A stretch of DNA of 64,000 nt from Afipia clevelandensis ATCC 49720 (GTDB taxonomy: Bacteria > Pseudomonadota > Alphaproteobacteria > Rhizobiales > Xanthobacteraceae): NCBI RefSeq assembly GCF_000336555.1, contig NZ_KB375281.1, positions 2,714,826 to 2,778,825 on the forward strand, read 5' to 3'. The notes beneath the pieces are model-generated. The model ran no database searches. It was not told the DNA's origin and saw only the letters and a program-made list of their open reading frames with translations. This document shows positions 54,148 through 61,427 of the stretch, piece by piece (position 1 is the stretch's first letter; each line of letters opens with the position of its first letter). The position numbers and the translations under genes are program-made.

Positions 54148-54636
54148 ATGGACAAGCATGAACGAGACGTGTTGGCGCGGATCGGCGCGGCGCTAATCCA
54201 AATTCAGCGAACCGAACTCACTATCAACTTCTGCATCAAGTACGTCGTCCCAAAATCAGCAAGGCCGTCCAAAGACGTTTTTACATCGGATGGACGACGG
54301 CCGCCCTTGGGGCGATTGATAGCCGAACTTGAGCGGCACATCGCGGTCCCCAATTCTTTTCGCGACACGCTCGCTGAATTCCTCGACAAGCGCAACACGC
54401 TTGTTCACCAAATCGAGAAGCTGCCCGATTGGACTCTCCGAACGGAGAAGGGAATAGCTACTGCCCATCGATTTCTGACCAAGCTCGAAGCGTTGGAACG
54501 ACGGGTCAGCCGCACCTTTCTCGCAGTAGTAAAAGAATGGCAAGCCAACCAAATCGGAGATGGCCACCTGCAAGTCATTTCAGACCTTCGGCTGCGACAC
54601 CTTCTCAAGTCAGATGCACAGCATTCAGCGAATTAA
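54148..54636 (+). CDS. Hypothetical protein with a HEPN-like R-x4-H motif
   Basis: A 162-residue helical protein. AEFLDKRNTLVHQIEKL at about residue 85 contains R-N-T-L-V-H, the R-x4-H signature of HEPN RNases, in the expected helical setting. If real, it would be an RNA-cutting toxin or nucleotide-binding HEPN protein. The rest is not recognised. First cargo gene after the origin-like region. Confidence 0.5.
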   Translation: MDKHERDVLARIGAALIQIQRTELTINFCIKYVVPKSARPSKDVFTSDGRRPPLGRLIAELERHIAVPNSFRDTLAEFLDKRNTLVHQIEKLPDWTLRTEKGIATAHRFLTKLEALERRVSRTFLAVVKEWQANQIGDGHLQVISDLRLRHLLKSDAQHSAN

Positions 54637-54689
54637 TCTTTCAAACCGGCCACCGACAAACCTCAGCCCTACCACTTGCCATTACCCAT

Positions 54690-56426
54690 TCACATGTTTG
54701 CTTTCTCGATTCTGTCGACGAGATCGCGAACATGTTTTTTTAAGTCCAGAACATCAAGCTTTGCTGGCAGGGTTGCTACATGTCTTGCAATGCGAACCTT
54801 ATCAACGGATTCTTCGAGTTTACGGCCCCGCTTTCCATTCGGCGAAACGGGCCAGAAATGAAGCGCGTGAGCGTAAGAGTTATTCGCGGGAGCTGAATGA
54901 TATCGTTTTGAATAAATGGCTTTCACAGCGTCTTGTAGCACAACGTAATCCACATAATTTTCGATCTCCCGCCCCTTTGTTACCCATGCCTTGCTGCGGC
55001 CCTGATCGAACTCAGTCTGTATGCGCTTTTTTGTGTCATTTATGGCTGACCTCGAATTAGCTTTGTCACTGTCCATGACGATGCAAAGATTCTGATTCAG
55101 AGATCGTAACTTTATGAACTCGGTCACCTCGTCATCATTCGCCGTAAGATGACTGAGCAAGCGTCCACCATAGAACATTATGGAATAATGCGTCCCTTCG
55201 TGAAGATGAGGAGCGACGGCCGCTATCCAGTAGCGGAGATAGATGCGATCCGATGGCCCCTCCACCCAGATAACGAAATTCGATTGAACGATATCTGATG
55301 CCCTAATTCCAAGGTCTGCACAGATAGCAAAGCGCTCCGACCGAAGCACGCTCTCTCGGATTCTAGTTTGGTTACCATCGTTAGTGACATGAAAGATTGC
55401 TGCGTTGGGTGTATCAATAAATGCCGCTGAGTGGGTAGCTATGAAGTATTGATTGGTTGTTTGCGATTGCAAATAAGCGACAAGTTTTCTTTGAAGTAAT
55501 GGATGAAGATGACTCTCGGGCTCTTCGATACACACAATCTGCTCTTCGCTAATCGTGCAAAAAGCAGCAATCATAATAACTTCATGAATTCCAGTTCCCA
55601 GATTTGAAAGCGGAAGAACTTTGTTATCCATATGGACAAGGATGTGCTCGCGATTATGAGGAATTTCGATTCTAGCCTGCTCCCTTCCCGTTACCGTTTG
55701 CAGGAACGAATTGATCTTTCCGAACAGGATCAAATCCGCTCGCCTATCATGATCGGGACTTTGAAGTTCGGCCAACCGATCAATTAATCCGCGTCCGCTG
55801 AAATCATCAAATGATTCTGCTTTCTTCCCAATCTGCCGATTTGTCGGAATAAATCTTATCGCGGGAAAGACGATTTTCTGAGCGCCAACAATTTTTGCAA
55901 TAGATTGTGGAATCCAATGGTTCCGCAAATCTCCGCCAGTCGTATTTGTCAGGGCATTCCAAAGATCATACCAGTCTTGCTGGCTGATCAACGTCCTCAA
56001 GGAGTTGGCATCGACTTTATCGATCAGTTTAGATTCTTCATGCCTTTCTGGCTTCTGCAACCATAGCCACCCATTATCTGATATTGCAGTGAATATCTTA
56101 CTCAAGCTGTCCTTATAACGTCTCTCCGTATAATCCCTCCCCATGGAGCTTAGCGCATTCTGAACGGCTCGCTCGACTGGAATGCCGACACCGAAAAACA
56201 GTGGTCCACTTGTTGTCCCGTTGTAGCGATCCAGTGGCTCTACTTGCCGCCGCTGACGCTCGGCATCGGTCGATAAATATCGATGGATGAAGTCGAGAAC
56301 GGTTGATTTCCCCGAGTTATTTGCTCCAACAAAAAAGTTAAACTCTTTAAATGGCCCCATCACCTGCAATTCGGGACCGACACCTCGAAAAAATCTAATA
56401 GAAAGTCCGTCGATATAGACCGGCAT
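54690..56426 (-). CDS. OLD-family ATP-dependent nuclease (AAA + TOPRIM)
   Basis: A 578-residue protein. The ABC-type ATPase part has Walker A GANNSGKST (34-42), a signature-like LSNLGTGIHEV and Walker B IVCIEEPESHLHP (about 310). The C-terminal TOPRIM nuclease part shows VIWVEGPSDRIYLRYW, CIVMDSDKAN and REIENY. This is the OLD architecture, known from phage-exclusion and retron/Gabija-type defence. No UvrD-like GajB or reverse transcriptase is adjacent, so it is a stand-alone class 1 OLD protein here. Confidence 0.85.
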   Translation of the reverse strand: MPVYIDGLSIRFFRGVGPELQVMGPFKEFNFFVGANNSGKSTVLDFIHRYLSTDAERQRRQVEPLDRYNGTTSGPLFFGVGIPVERAVQNALSSMGRDYTERRYKDSLSKIFTAISDNGWLWLQKPERHEESKLIDKVDANSLRTLISQQDWYDLWNALTNTTGGDLRNHWIPQSIAKIVGAQKIVFPAIRFIPTNRQIGKKAESFDDFSGRGLIDRLAELQSPDHDRRADLILFGKINSFLQTVTGREQARIEIPHNREHILVHMDNKVLPLSNLGTGIHEVIMIAAFCTISEEQIVCIEEPESHLHPLLQRKLVAYLQSQTTNQYFIATHSAAFIDTPNAAIFHVTNDGNQTRIRESVLRSERFAICADLGIRASDIVQSNFVIWVEGPSDRIYLRYWIAAVAPHLHEGTHYSIMFYGGRLLSHLTANDDEVTEFIKLRSLNQNLCIVMDSDKANSRSAINDTKKRIQTEFDQGRSKAWVTKGREIENYVDYVVLQDAVKAIYSKRYHSAPANNSYAHALHFWPVSPNGKRGRKLEESVDKVRIARHVATLPAKLDVLDLKKHVRDLVDRIEKANM

Positions 56427-56448
56427 AAATCGCTCCTAAGTCCGCCTC

Positions 56449-57015
56449 TCAAGATTCAAAGTGTGGACTACATCTTGTATCTCGCATACTTAGACTCTTT
56501 AGTGGGGGTAAATCCTTCGGTCGCTCCGGATAGTGAAATTCGCTCCCGCGCAACCATCGTCCATCAAAAGCATTCCAGAACTGTATAGCGTCTAGTTGCC
56601 ACTCGAACTCGTAGACACACCAAATTCCTCGCTCTTGAATTCTCTCGCCAGTACCATTGAAGGGAATCCCGTTCAGCTTACAGATTGCGTCTATCGTCTC
56701 CCAGTTCCGCCGGATGTATTCATCCTCTAGCGCTACATGATAAGGGCGGCTCGCCTTCCATCGCAGACCTCCGCAACGCGGATGGAATCCCTGCCGTTGC
56801 ATTAGAAATTCAGGTAGCCGAGCAATGCCTTTGGCGATCCGGCGCGCTTCATCGGCGGTCAAATAGCCGTGCGTCCATTTCCATTGATGCACATCATTCC
56901 GATAGCCAATAGTAGCTATTCGCACGCCGTTCGCATCGAAGACACTGAACGCTTCAAGCTCCTCGTGGACCCGCCATGGCGGTGGAAAACGGCGTTTTGG
57001 CTGGCTTGACTCCAT
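56449..57015 (-). CDS. Conserved hypothetical protein
   Basis: A 188-residue protein. The N-terminal part (PPPWRVHEELEAFSVFDANG, then ADEARRIAKGIARLPEFL) resembles small rhizobial proteins of unknown function; a C-terminal extension of about 100 residues is rich in Trp/Tyr. ATG 57015 is chosen over a longer open frame. It lies 22 bp upstream of the OLD gene in the same direction and may be its partner. Confidence 0.55.
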   Translation of the reverse strand: MESSQPKRRFPPPWRVHEELEAFSVFDANGVRIATIGYRNDVHQWKWTHGYLTADEARRIAKGIARLPEFLMQRQGFHPRCGGLRWKASRPYHVALEDEYIRRNWETIDAICKLNGIPFNGTGERIQERGIWCVYEFEWQLDAIQFWNAFDGRWLRGSEFHYPERPKDLPPLKSLSMRDTRCSPHFES

Positions 57016-57064
57016 AAGAACAAAATAGGAACATGCGTCAGCGAGAGTCAACGCGGAACACACC

Positions 57065-57268
57065 ATGTCAACGCAAACCGCCCCTATTCCTGAAGAGGAG
57101 TCGGAACGAATAGACGCCGCCACAGATCAGGCAATTGCAGCTTGCGACGGCGACGCAAGAGCCGCCGTGCGTGCGCTGATAATCGCGAATGATTTTCTTG
57201 AATACGAGCTACGCATGAAGGTGTCGCACGGTTACGTACATCGACGATTTAAGTGCTACAGTGGATGA
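57065..57268 (+). CDS. Conserved rhizobial small protein
   Basis: A 67-residue protein with ATDQAIAACDGDARAAVRAL and IIANDFLEYELRMKVSHGY. The family occurs widely in Bradyrhizobium and relatives, usually as a lone small gene; function unknown to me. It is divergent from the 188-residue gene (49 bp) and 22 bp upstream of the methyltransferase gene, so it may head that operon. Confidence 0.6.
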   Translation: MSTQTAPIPEEESERIDAATDQAIAACDGDARAAVRALIIANDFLEYELRMKVSHGYVHRRFKCYSG

Positions 57269-57290
57269 TTGAAATTATTCGGGACTCATA

Positions 57291-57926
57291 ATGTTGAATC
57301 AGAGCCAAGCCGAAGGGAGCGGTGGGTATGATGATGGATATGCCAATTGCCCCTGCTTCTGGGGGAAAGAAGCGGGTTCACTGGTTCGACAGTTTCTAGC
57401 CAACACCCCGGACGTTTCTAAATTTCATATCCTCGATCTGGGGTGCGGGGAAGGAAAAAACGCAGCAGCTTTCGCGGATCGTGGAGCTTCGATAACCGCT
57501 GTTGACTGCTCCAAGCGAGCGCTAGCAAACGGCAAGAGCGCGTTTAAGCACCCTAAAATCGAATGGATTCAATCTGACGCAATTGAATTTCTAAATGACA
57601 GCGGCTTGTTCGACGTCGTCATCATGTATGGTCTTCCTCATTGCATGGAATCCACCAGCGCAATTCAAAAGCTAATCGCGCTTTCGCAAAAAAGGACGAA
57701 GAAGGGCGGGAAACACATCTTAGCCGCGTTCAACGACGGCCCTCACGATCTTTCGGCGCATCCTTATTTCAAGCCAACATTGGCTTCGCACGATTTCTAT
57801 TTGCGGTGTTATTCCGCATACGAAATAGAGAGCCATACCAGCTCGCTACTCCACGAGACACATCCGCACAATAACATTCCGCATTTTCATAGCGTCACAA
57901 GATTGATTGCGAGTAAGAGATTATGA
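57291..57926 (+). CDS. SAM-dependent methyltransferase (TehB-like class I)
   Basis: A 211-residue class I methyltransferase. Motif I is ILDLGCGEGKNAAAFAD (about 48-64), the acidic residue after strand 2 is in AVDCSKRAL, and motif IV region is FDVVIMYGLPHCM. This resembles the TehB/small-molecule methyltransferase group rather than DNA methylases. Codon use is AT-richer than the chromosome. It overlaps the SIR2 gene by ATGA, so it probably works with the SIR2 and Ham1-like products. Confidence 0.75.
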   Translation: MLNQSQAEGSGGYDDGYANCPCFWGKEAGSLVRQFLANTPDVSKFHILDLGCGEGKNAAAFADRGASITAVDCSKRALANGKSAFKHPKIEWIQSDAIEFLNDSGLFDVVIMYGLPHCMESTSAIQKLIALSQKRTKKGGKHILAAFNDGPHDLSAHPYFKPTLASHDFYLRCYSAYEIESHTSSLLHETHPHNNIPHFHSVTRLIASKRL

Positions 57927-58750
57927 CGTGTCCCGCAGACCTTCGCAGACTATATCGCGAAAAAAGAATTATTCCCTTCATTGGTGCCGGAGCATCAATG
58001 TCAGTAACATGGGACGGCGGCAAGAAGCAGGGTCCCTCGTGGACCGCGATGGTGGATGAGGCCGCGAGACTTCTGGGTTGTAGCGACCCCCAACTATTGC
58101 GCCATCGAGGAAGCGACCTTCAGATTCTTGAGTATTTCAAAATCAAAAATCATACAATCGCACCACTAACGAACTGGCTTTCGCAGCAATTCGCGAATGC
58201 CACAGACGATGAAATCTTGGCATCTCCCATTCATGCGGCCTTAGTCGAACTTGAGAACTGCAGCATATACTACACAACCAACTACGATGACTTTATCGAG
58301 CGCGCCCTCAAAAAGCGCGGAAGAATTTGTCAAATCGTGACGGCCGAGCACACCATGAGCCATGACAGAGCAGTCGTGGAAATCGTAAAATTTCATGGAG
58401 ACTTCAACAATCCGACCGAAATGGTAGTTACGGAGTCGCACTACATGGATCGAATGCGGCTCGAAAGCCCAATGGATTTCAAGTTGCGGGGCGACCTTCT
58501 CGGGCGCGCGGTTTTGTTTATCGGCTATAGTTTTCGGGATCCAAACGTGAATTATATCTTTCACATCATACAGCGAATCCTGTCTCATCTTCCCGATTCC
58601 GCGTCGGGAAGACGCGCCTACATCATTTTACCCGATCCATCGGAATTCGAACGGCAATTGTTTCAGGAACGCAATATCGAAGTCGTTCCCGTTAGCTCTG
58701 GTAACATTGCGAAGAACGCAGCGAACATTATTCGCGAAATGGCTGAGTAA
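57923..58750 (+). CDS. SIR2-like NAD-binding protein
   Basis: A 275-residue SIR2 domain of the anti-phage type. Key pieces are IPFIGAGAS (residues 17-25), YTTNYDDFIE with N120 and D122, KFHGDF with H158, and VLFIGYSFRDPN. Proteins of this type in Thoeris, DSR, prokaryotic Argonaute and related systems degrade NAD+ upon infection. It lacks the long C-terminal sensor of DSR proteins, so recognition may come from its operon partners. Tight operon: ATGA before it, 5 bp to the Ham1-like gene. Confidence 0.87.
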   Translation: MTCPADLRRLYREKRIIPFIGAGASMSVTWDGGKKQGPSWTAMVDEAARLLGCSDPQLLRHRGSDLQILEYFKIKNHTIAPLTNWLSQQFANATDDEILASPIHAALVELENCSIYYTTNYDDFIERALKKRGRICQIVTAEHTMSHDRAVVEIVKFHGDFNNPTEMVVTESHYMDRMRLESPMDFKLRGDLLGRAVLFIGYSFRDPNVNYIFHIIQRILSHLPDSASGRRAYIILPDPSEFERQLFQERNIEVVPVSSGNIAKNAANIIREMAE

Positions 58751-58755
58751 CCGAT

Positions 58756-59403
58756 ATGGCGCCTGCACCGCGTAGAGTCGTATATTGTTCTTGGAGTCCC
58801 TTCAAAAAAGAGGAATGGGCCACGGCGAAAGATCACGCAACCTTGTCGGGGTCCGGAAAGAAACTTGGCGAACTATTCGAGTTTGAATTTCGTGATGTTG
58901 AAACTACGGAGCCGCTGTTGTGTGACTTGGAAGCAATGGTCCGCTTTAAAGTCGCTTCTGCATATCGCAGCGTTCAGGTTCCATGCATAGTCGAGCACGC
59001 TGGGCTCATTCTCGAAGGATATGAAGCCAAGTCTTATCCGGGCGGCCTAACGCAGCCTATGTGGGATTCGCTTGGAGCGGAGAACTTTGTTGCGTGCTGT
59101 TCGAAACTGTCGACAAAGACAATCGCGCGAGCCGTTATCGGCTATTGCGACGGTTTAAACACGTACACTTTCGTTGGCGAGACAAAGGGAATGTTGGTGG
59201 ACACTCCGCGCGGGGAGCGGGAATTTTACTGGGATACGGTGTTTTGTCCCGACGGCTTCAGCGGCAAGACTTACGCCGAAATTGTTGGAAAGGATCGAAA
59301 AGGGATGATTGAGAAACTCAAGGTTTCACAATCGATTCGCGCGCTCGAAAAGTTTATGGAGCATCGAATTAAGAACGAACCTTCGCTTTTCCCCGCTCTA
59401 TGA
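58756..59403 (+). CDS. Ham1/RdgB-like nucleoside triphosphate pyrophosphatase
   Basis: A 215-residue protein with diverged Ham1/ITPase features. CIVEHAGLILEGYEAKSYPGG corresponds to the substrate/metal strand and loop (E80), ARAVIGYCDG follows, and PRGEREFYWDTVFCPDG corresponds to the usual FGWDPVFxP specificity loop with altered residues. Classic members hydrolyse dITP/XTP to monophosphates. The changes suggest a different nucleotide. Its 3' end overlaps the convergent HARE-NUDIX-kinase gene by 35 bp. Confidence 0.65.
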   Translation: MAPAPRRVVYCSWSPFKKEEWATAKDHATLSGSGKKLGELFEFEFRDVETTEPLLCDLEAMVRFKVASAYRSVQVPCIVEHAGLILEGYEAKSYPGGLTQPMWDSLGAENFVACCSKLSTKTIARAVIGYCDGLNTYTFVGETKGMLVDTPRGEREFYWDTVFCPDGFSGKTYAEIVGKDRKGMIEKLKVSQSIRALEKFMEHRIKNEPSLFPAL

Positions 59404-61054
59404 TGTGAATCGGCGCGATGGGCGTCTTTAGATTGCGTGATACGAAATCGTCTAGGGTTCTACGGAAAGCCTCCATACCGAAAGAATTATAGACAATAGC
59501 GTGCGCCTTCCGGCCCAGACTTGTAATCTCCGACTCTACCGGCGCGTCGTAAACCTTCAAAAAGTTTCGGTAGCTGAATGACAATGTTCTCTGCGCTTCT
59601 CGTGCGCGGTACATATCAAAGGCAACGTCAGGCGGCGTTTGGATGTAGATCAATCCAATATCGCCACCATTATACATCGCTTCGAGCTTCTCGAATGTTT
59701 GCAAATTACGGACCCCGTCGACGATGCAGGGTCGACCACCGTTGTTTGTAACTTGCCTAAGAATCGCTTGCGCAAGCCTGTTAGGGCCGTTTGCCCCACT
59801 GATAAACTCGAAAGCGCGCTTCTGAAATTCTTCCCGGCCTATTTCGGAAATTGGTGGGGCATCCATCAAATTACGCACGAGCTCCCCCGTTCGAATTACC
59901 GGATGCGATAGGCGTTCACCCAGATACGTCGAGGTCTCAGATTTTCCTGAGCCAACGCGCCCCGCAACTACGAGAAGATGATCTTTTGTCAATCGCGAGC
60001 TATTGAGTACTTGAAGACGCGCTTTCGCAACGAGCGTTGATGGATAAAATTTTCGTAGACATAGCTGAGACCAATACTCGAAATCCGCAATGTCCAATGT
60101 GTCCTTCGACAAATCGATCCAGTTAATGCCCTTGATCGAAGAATCACCCTTCATCAGTTTCTTGGCGATGTTCCAATCGGAAATCCAGGCACGATAGACT
60201 ACAGCAACGTGACGGCGCCCGACCTCTGATGAATCGTCATTTAAAACGCCAAGACGTTCAAGCGGGACCTCTTGGAAGAGACGGATCGTTTTGCGAGTAT
60301 TAGCTGCCGGAGTTGACGAACGATCTTGCAACGAAATTTCTTCAGCCAACTCTCGACGCGCGCATGCGGCGAGGCCGTAGTCCTCATGTGACCACATATC
60401 GACGTCAGCCGCGCTCACGTGACCGCCAAAACCAATGCACTTCGATCCGCGTAGAAATTCGGCGGCGCGGCTCAGGTAAGATCGTTTGAAGAATAAAAGT
60501 CGTTCGCCGCATTGAACTAGCACATAGGTGATAAATTGCTTGGCATCGTCGCGCGTCTCGGCCTCAGTTCGAGCAATGTATGTCGGAGCATGCGAGGTCA
60601 GGATACGCTTAAGAATTGACGTTGAATCTGGATCGATACCTTGAAACGTAAGAACATCCCTGAAATTCACTTCGGGCGCGCAAAGCACTTCTTCTTTGGG
60701 TAAGTTCAAGACGCGCTTTTCAGCGACGTATTCTTTTGCTGGCTGCGATCCGCTATTCGCCGACGCGCGCAATGCAAAACGACCCCGAGCCGTTCTGATA
60801 AACCGAGAGTTTCCGGCTCGCGTGAGAATATCGATACTGAGCCGGGCTTGCATCGACTTCTCTGGCGTCCGGCCCATCACATGATCACCGAATAGCCCAT
60901 GTTCGATTCCACGTTCCACAATCTCGCGCGCCTTCAGAGGAGATAACGCCTTACCCAGCACAATCTCGGCGACGCGCAGATAGGTCTGCCCCTCGACGTC
61001 GATTGGGTCGACATGATTGTCCTCTGAAAGCGTTTGCGTTTGGTAAGTGGCCAT
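59369..61054 (-). CDS. HARE-HTH / NUDIX / P-loop kinase fusion protein
   Basis: A 561-residue three-domain protein. Residues about 20-100 resemble a HARE-HTH (LRVAEIVLGKALSPLKAREI, then LSIDILTRAGNSRFIR). Residues about 165-330 form a NUDIX hydrolase domain with core ARRELAEEISL, preceded by the FGGHVS turn; the first glutamate spacing of the box is irregular. From about 355 a P-loop kinase follows: AGRVGSGKSETSTYLGERL (Walker A), CIVDGVRNLQTFEKLE, and a DMYRAREAQR lid, like deoxynucleotide/dephospho-CoA kinases. It probably acts on free nucleotides. Confidence 0.68.
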   Translation of the reverse strand: MATYQTQTLSEDNHVDPIDVEGQTYLRVAEIVLGKALSPLKAREIVERGIEHGLFGDHVMGRTPEKSMQARLSIDILTRAGNSRFIRTARGRFALRASANSGSQPAKEYVAEKRVLNLPKEEVLCAPEVNFRDVLTFQGIDPDSTSILKRILTSHAPTYIARTEAETRDDAKQFITYVLVQCGERLLFFKRSYLSRAAEFLRGSKCIGFGGHVSAADVDMWSHEDYGLAACARRELAEEISLQDRSSTPAANTRKTIRLFQEVPLERLGVLNDDSSEVGRRHVAVVYRAWISDWNIAKKLMKGDSSIKGINWIDLSKDTLDIADFEYWSQLCLRKFYPSTLVAKARLQVLNSSRLTKDHLLVVAGRVGSGKSETSTYLGERLSHPVIRTGELVRNLMDAPPISEIGREEFQKRAFEFISGANGPNRLAQAILRQVTNNGGRPCIVDGVRNLQTFEKLEAMYNGGDIGLIYIQTPPDVAFDMYRAREAQRTLSFSYRNFLKVYDAPVESEITSLGRKAHAIVYNSFGMEAFRRTLDDFVSRNLKTPIAPIHIIERGKAKVRS

Positions 61055-61175
61055 CCATTAACCTTGGGCGCGCGGGCTCGACTGCGGCGCGCCCCGGCCG
61101 ATTCTACGCCAAACTTGCGGTTATGGCACTGGCTTGAGACTGGTTGTCCGGACTGCGCACAAGCCGCATTACCTG

Positions 61176-61196
61176 CCGTCCCCGGCCCGTCCCGGA
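61176..61196. repeat. Right arm-type repeat of island 2
   Basis: Two CCGTCCC-type units, matching those at 47606-47627 in sequence and orientation, 36 bp inside the right att repeat. Together they look like integrase or excisionase arm sites. Confidence 0.45.
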
Positions 61197-61231
61197 TCGA
61201 TTTTTGAGGTTGGCGAGTGCAAGCTAAGTAC

Positions 61232-61276
61232 TGGCGCGCCCGAAGAGATTCGAACTCCTGACCCCCAGATTCGTAG
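61232..61276. repeat. 45-bp direct repeat within tRNA-Arg (attR of island 2)
   Basis: The 3' 45 bases of tRNA-Arg including CCA, identical to 47427-47471. This is the integration target for island 2's tyrosine integrase. Confidence 0.93.
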
Positions 61277-61308
61277 TCTGGTGCTCTATCCAGCTGAGCT
61301 ACGGGCGC
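61232..61308 (-). tRNA. tRNA-Arg (anticodon ACG)
   Basis: A 77-nt cloverleaf. The acceptor stem is GCGCCCG/CGGGCGC, with a D-arm (GCTCAGCTGGATAGAGC), anticodon stem CCAGA/TCTGG with loop CTACGAA (anticodon ACG), T-arm with TTCGAAT, and encoded CCA. It is intact despite island insertion because the island restored the 3' half. The ACG anticodon is normally edited to ICG to read CGU/CGC/CGA. Confidence 0.97.
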
Positions 61309-61427
61309 GCATTTCGCTAGGCTGAAGGGCCGGAGGCCGGGCCGCGAAAGAGCGCCATAGCTACCGGCTCCGGCGCGGCTTTGCAAGATCGATAAGACAC
61401 AGATTTCGGACCAAAAGGGTCGTTTTT

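Larger units (their letters stand above)
47427..61276. mobile_element. Island 2: satellite-like element in tRNA-Arg
   Basis: Bounded by 45-bp direct repeats of the tRNA 3' end with the tyrosine integrase gene next to the left repeat, the standard tRNA-integrated arrangement. The core genes are integrase, AlpA-type regulator, several small unknown genes, a P4/D5-type helicase and iteron-like repeats, as in P4-like phage satellites. There are no capsid or packaging genes. The right 7 kb (54.1-61.1 kb) is defence-like cargo with visibly lower GC. Integration leaves an intact tRNA-Arg at the right end. Confidence 0.85.

Noticed and set aside
53844..54155. Open minus-strand frame of about 100 codons over the iteron region
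   Set aside because: It has no good ribosome-binding site, the composition looks like read-through of repeats and AT-rich DNA, and it overlaps the candidate origin.
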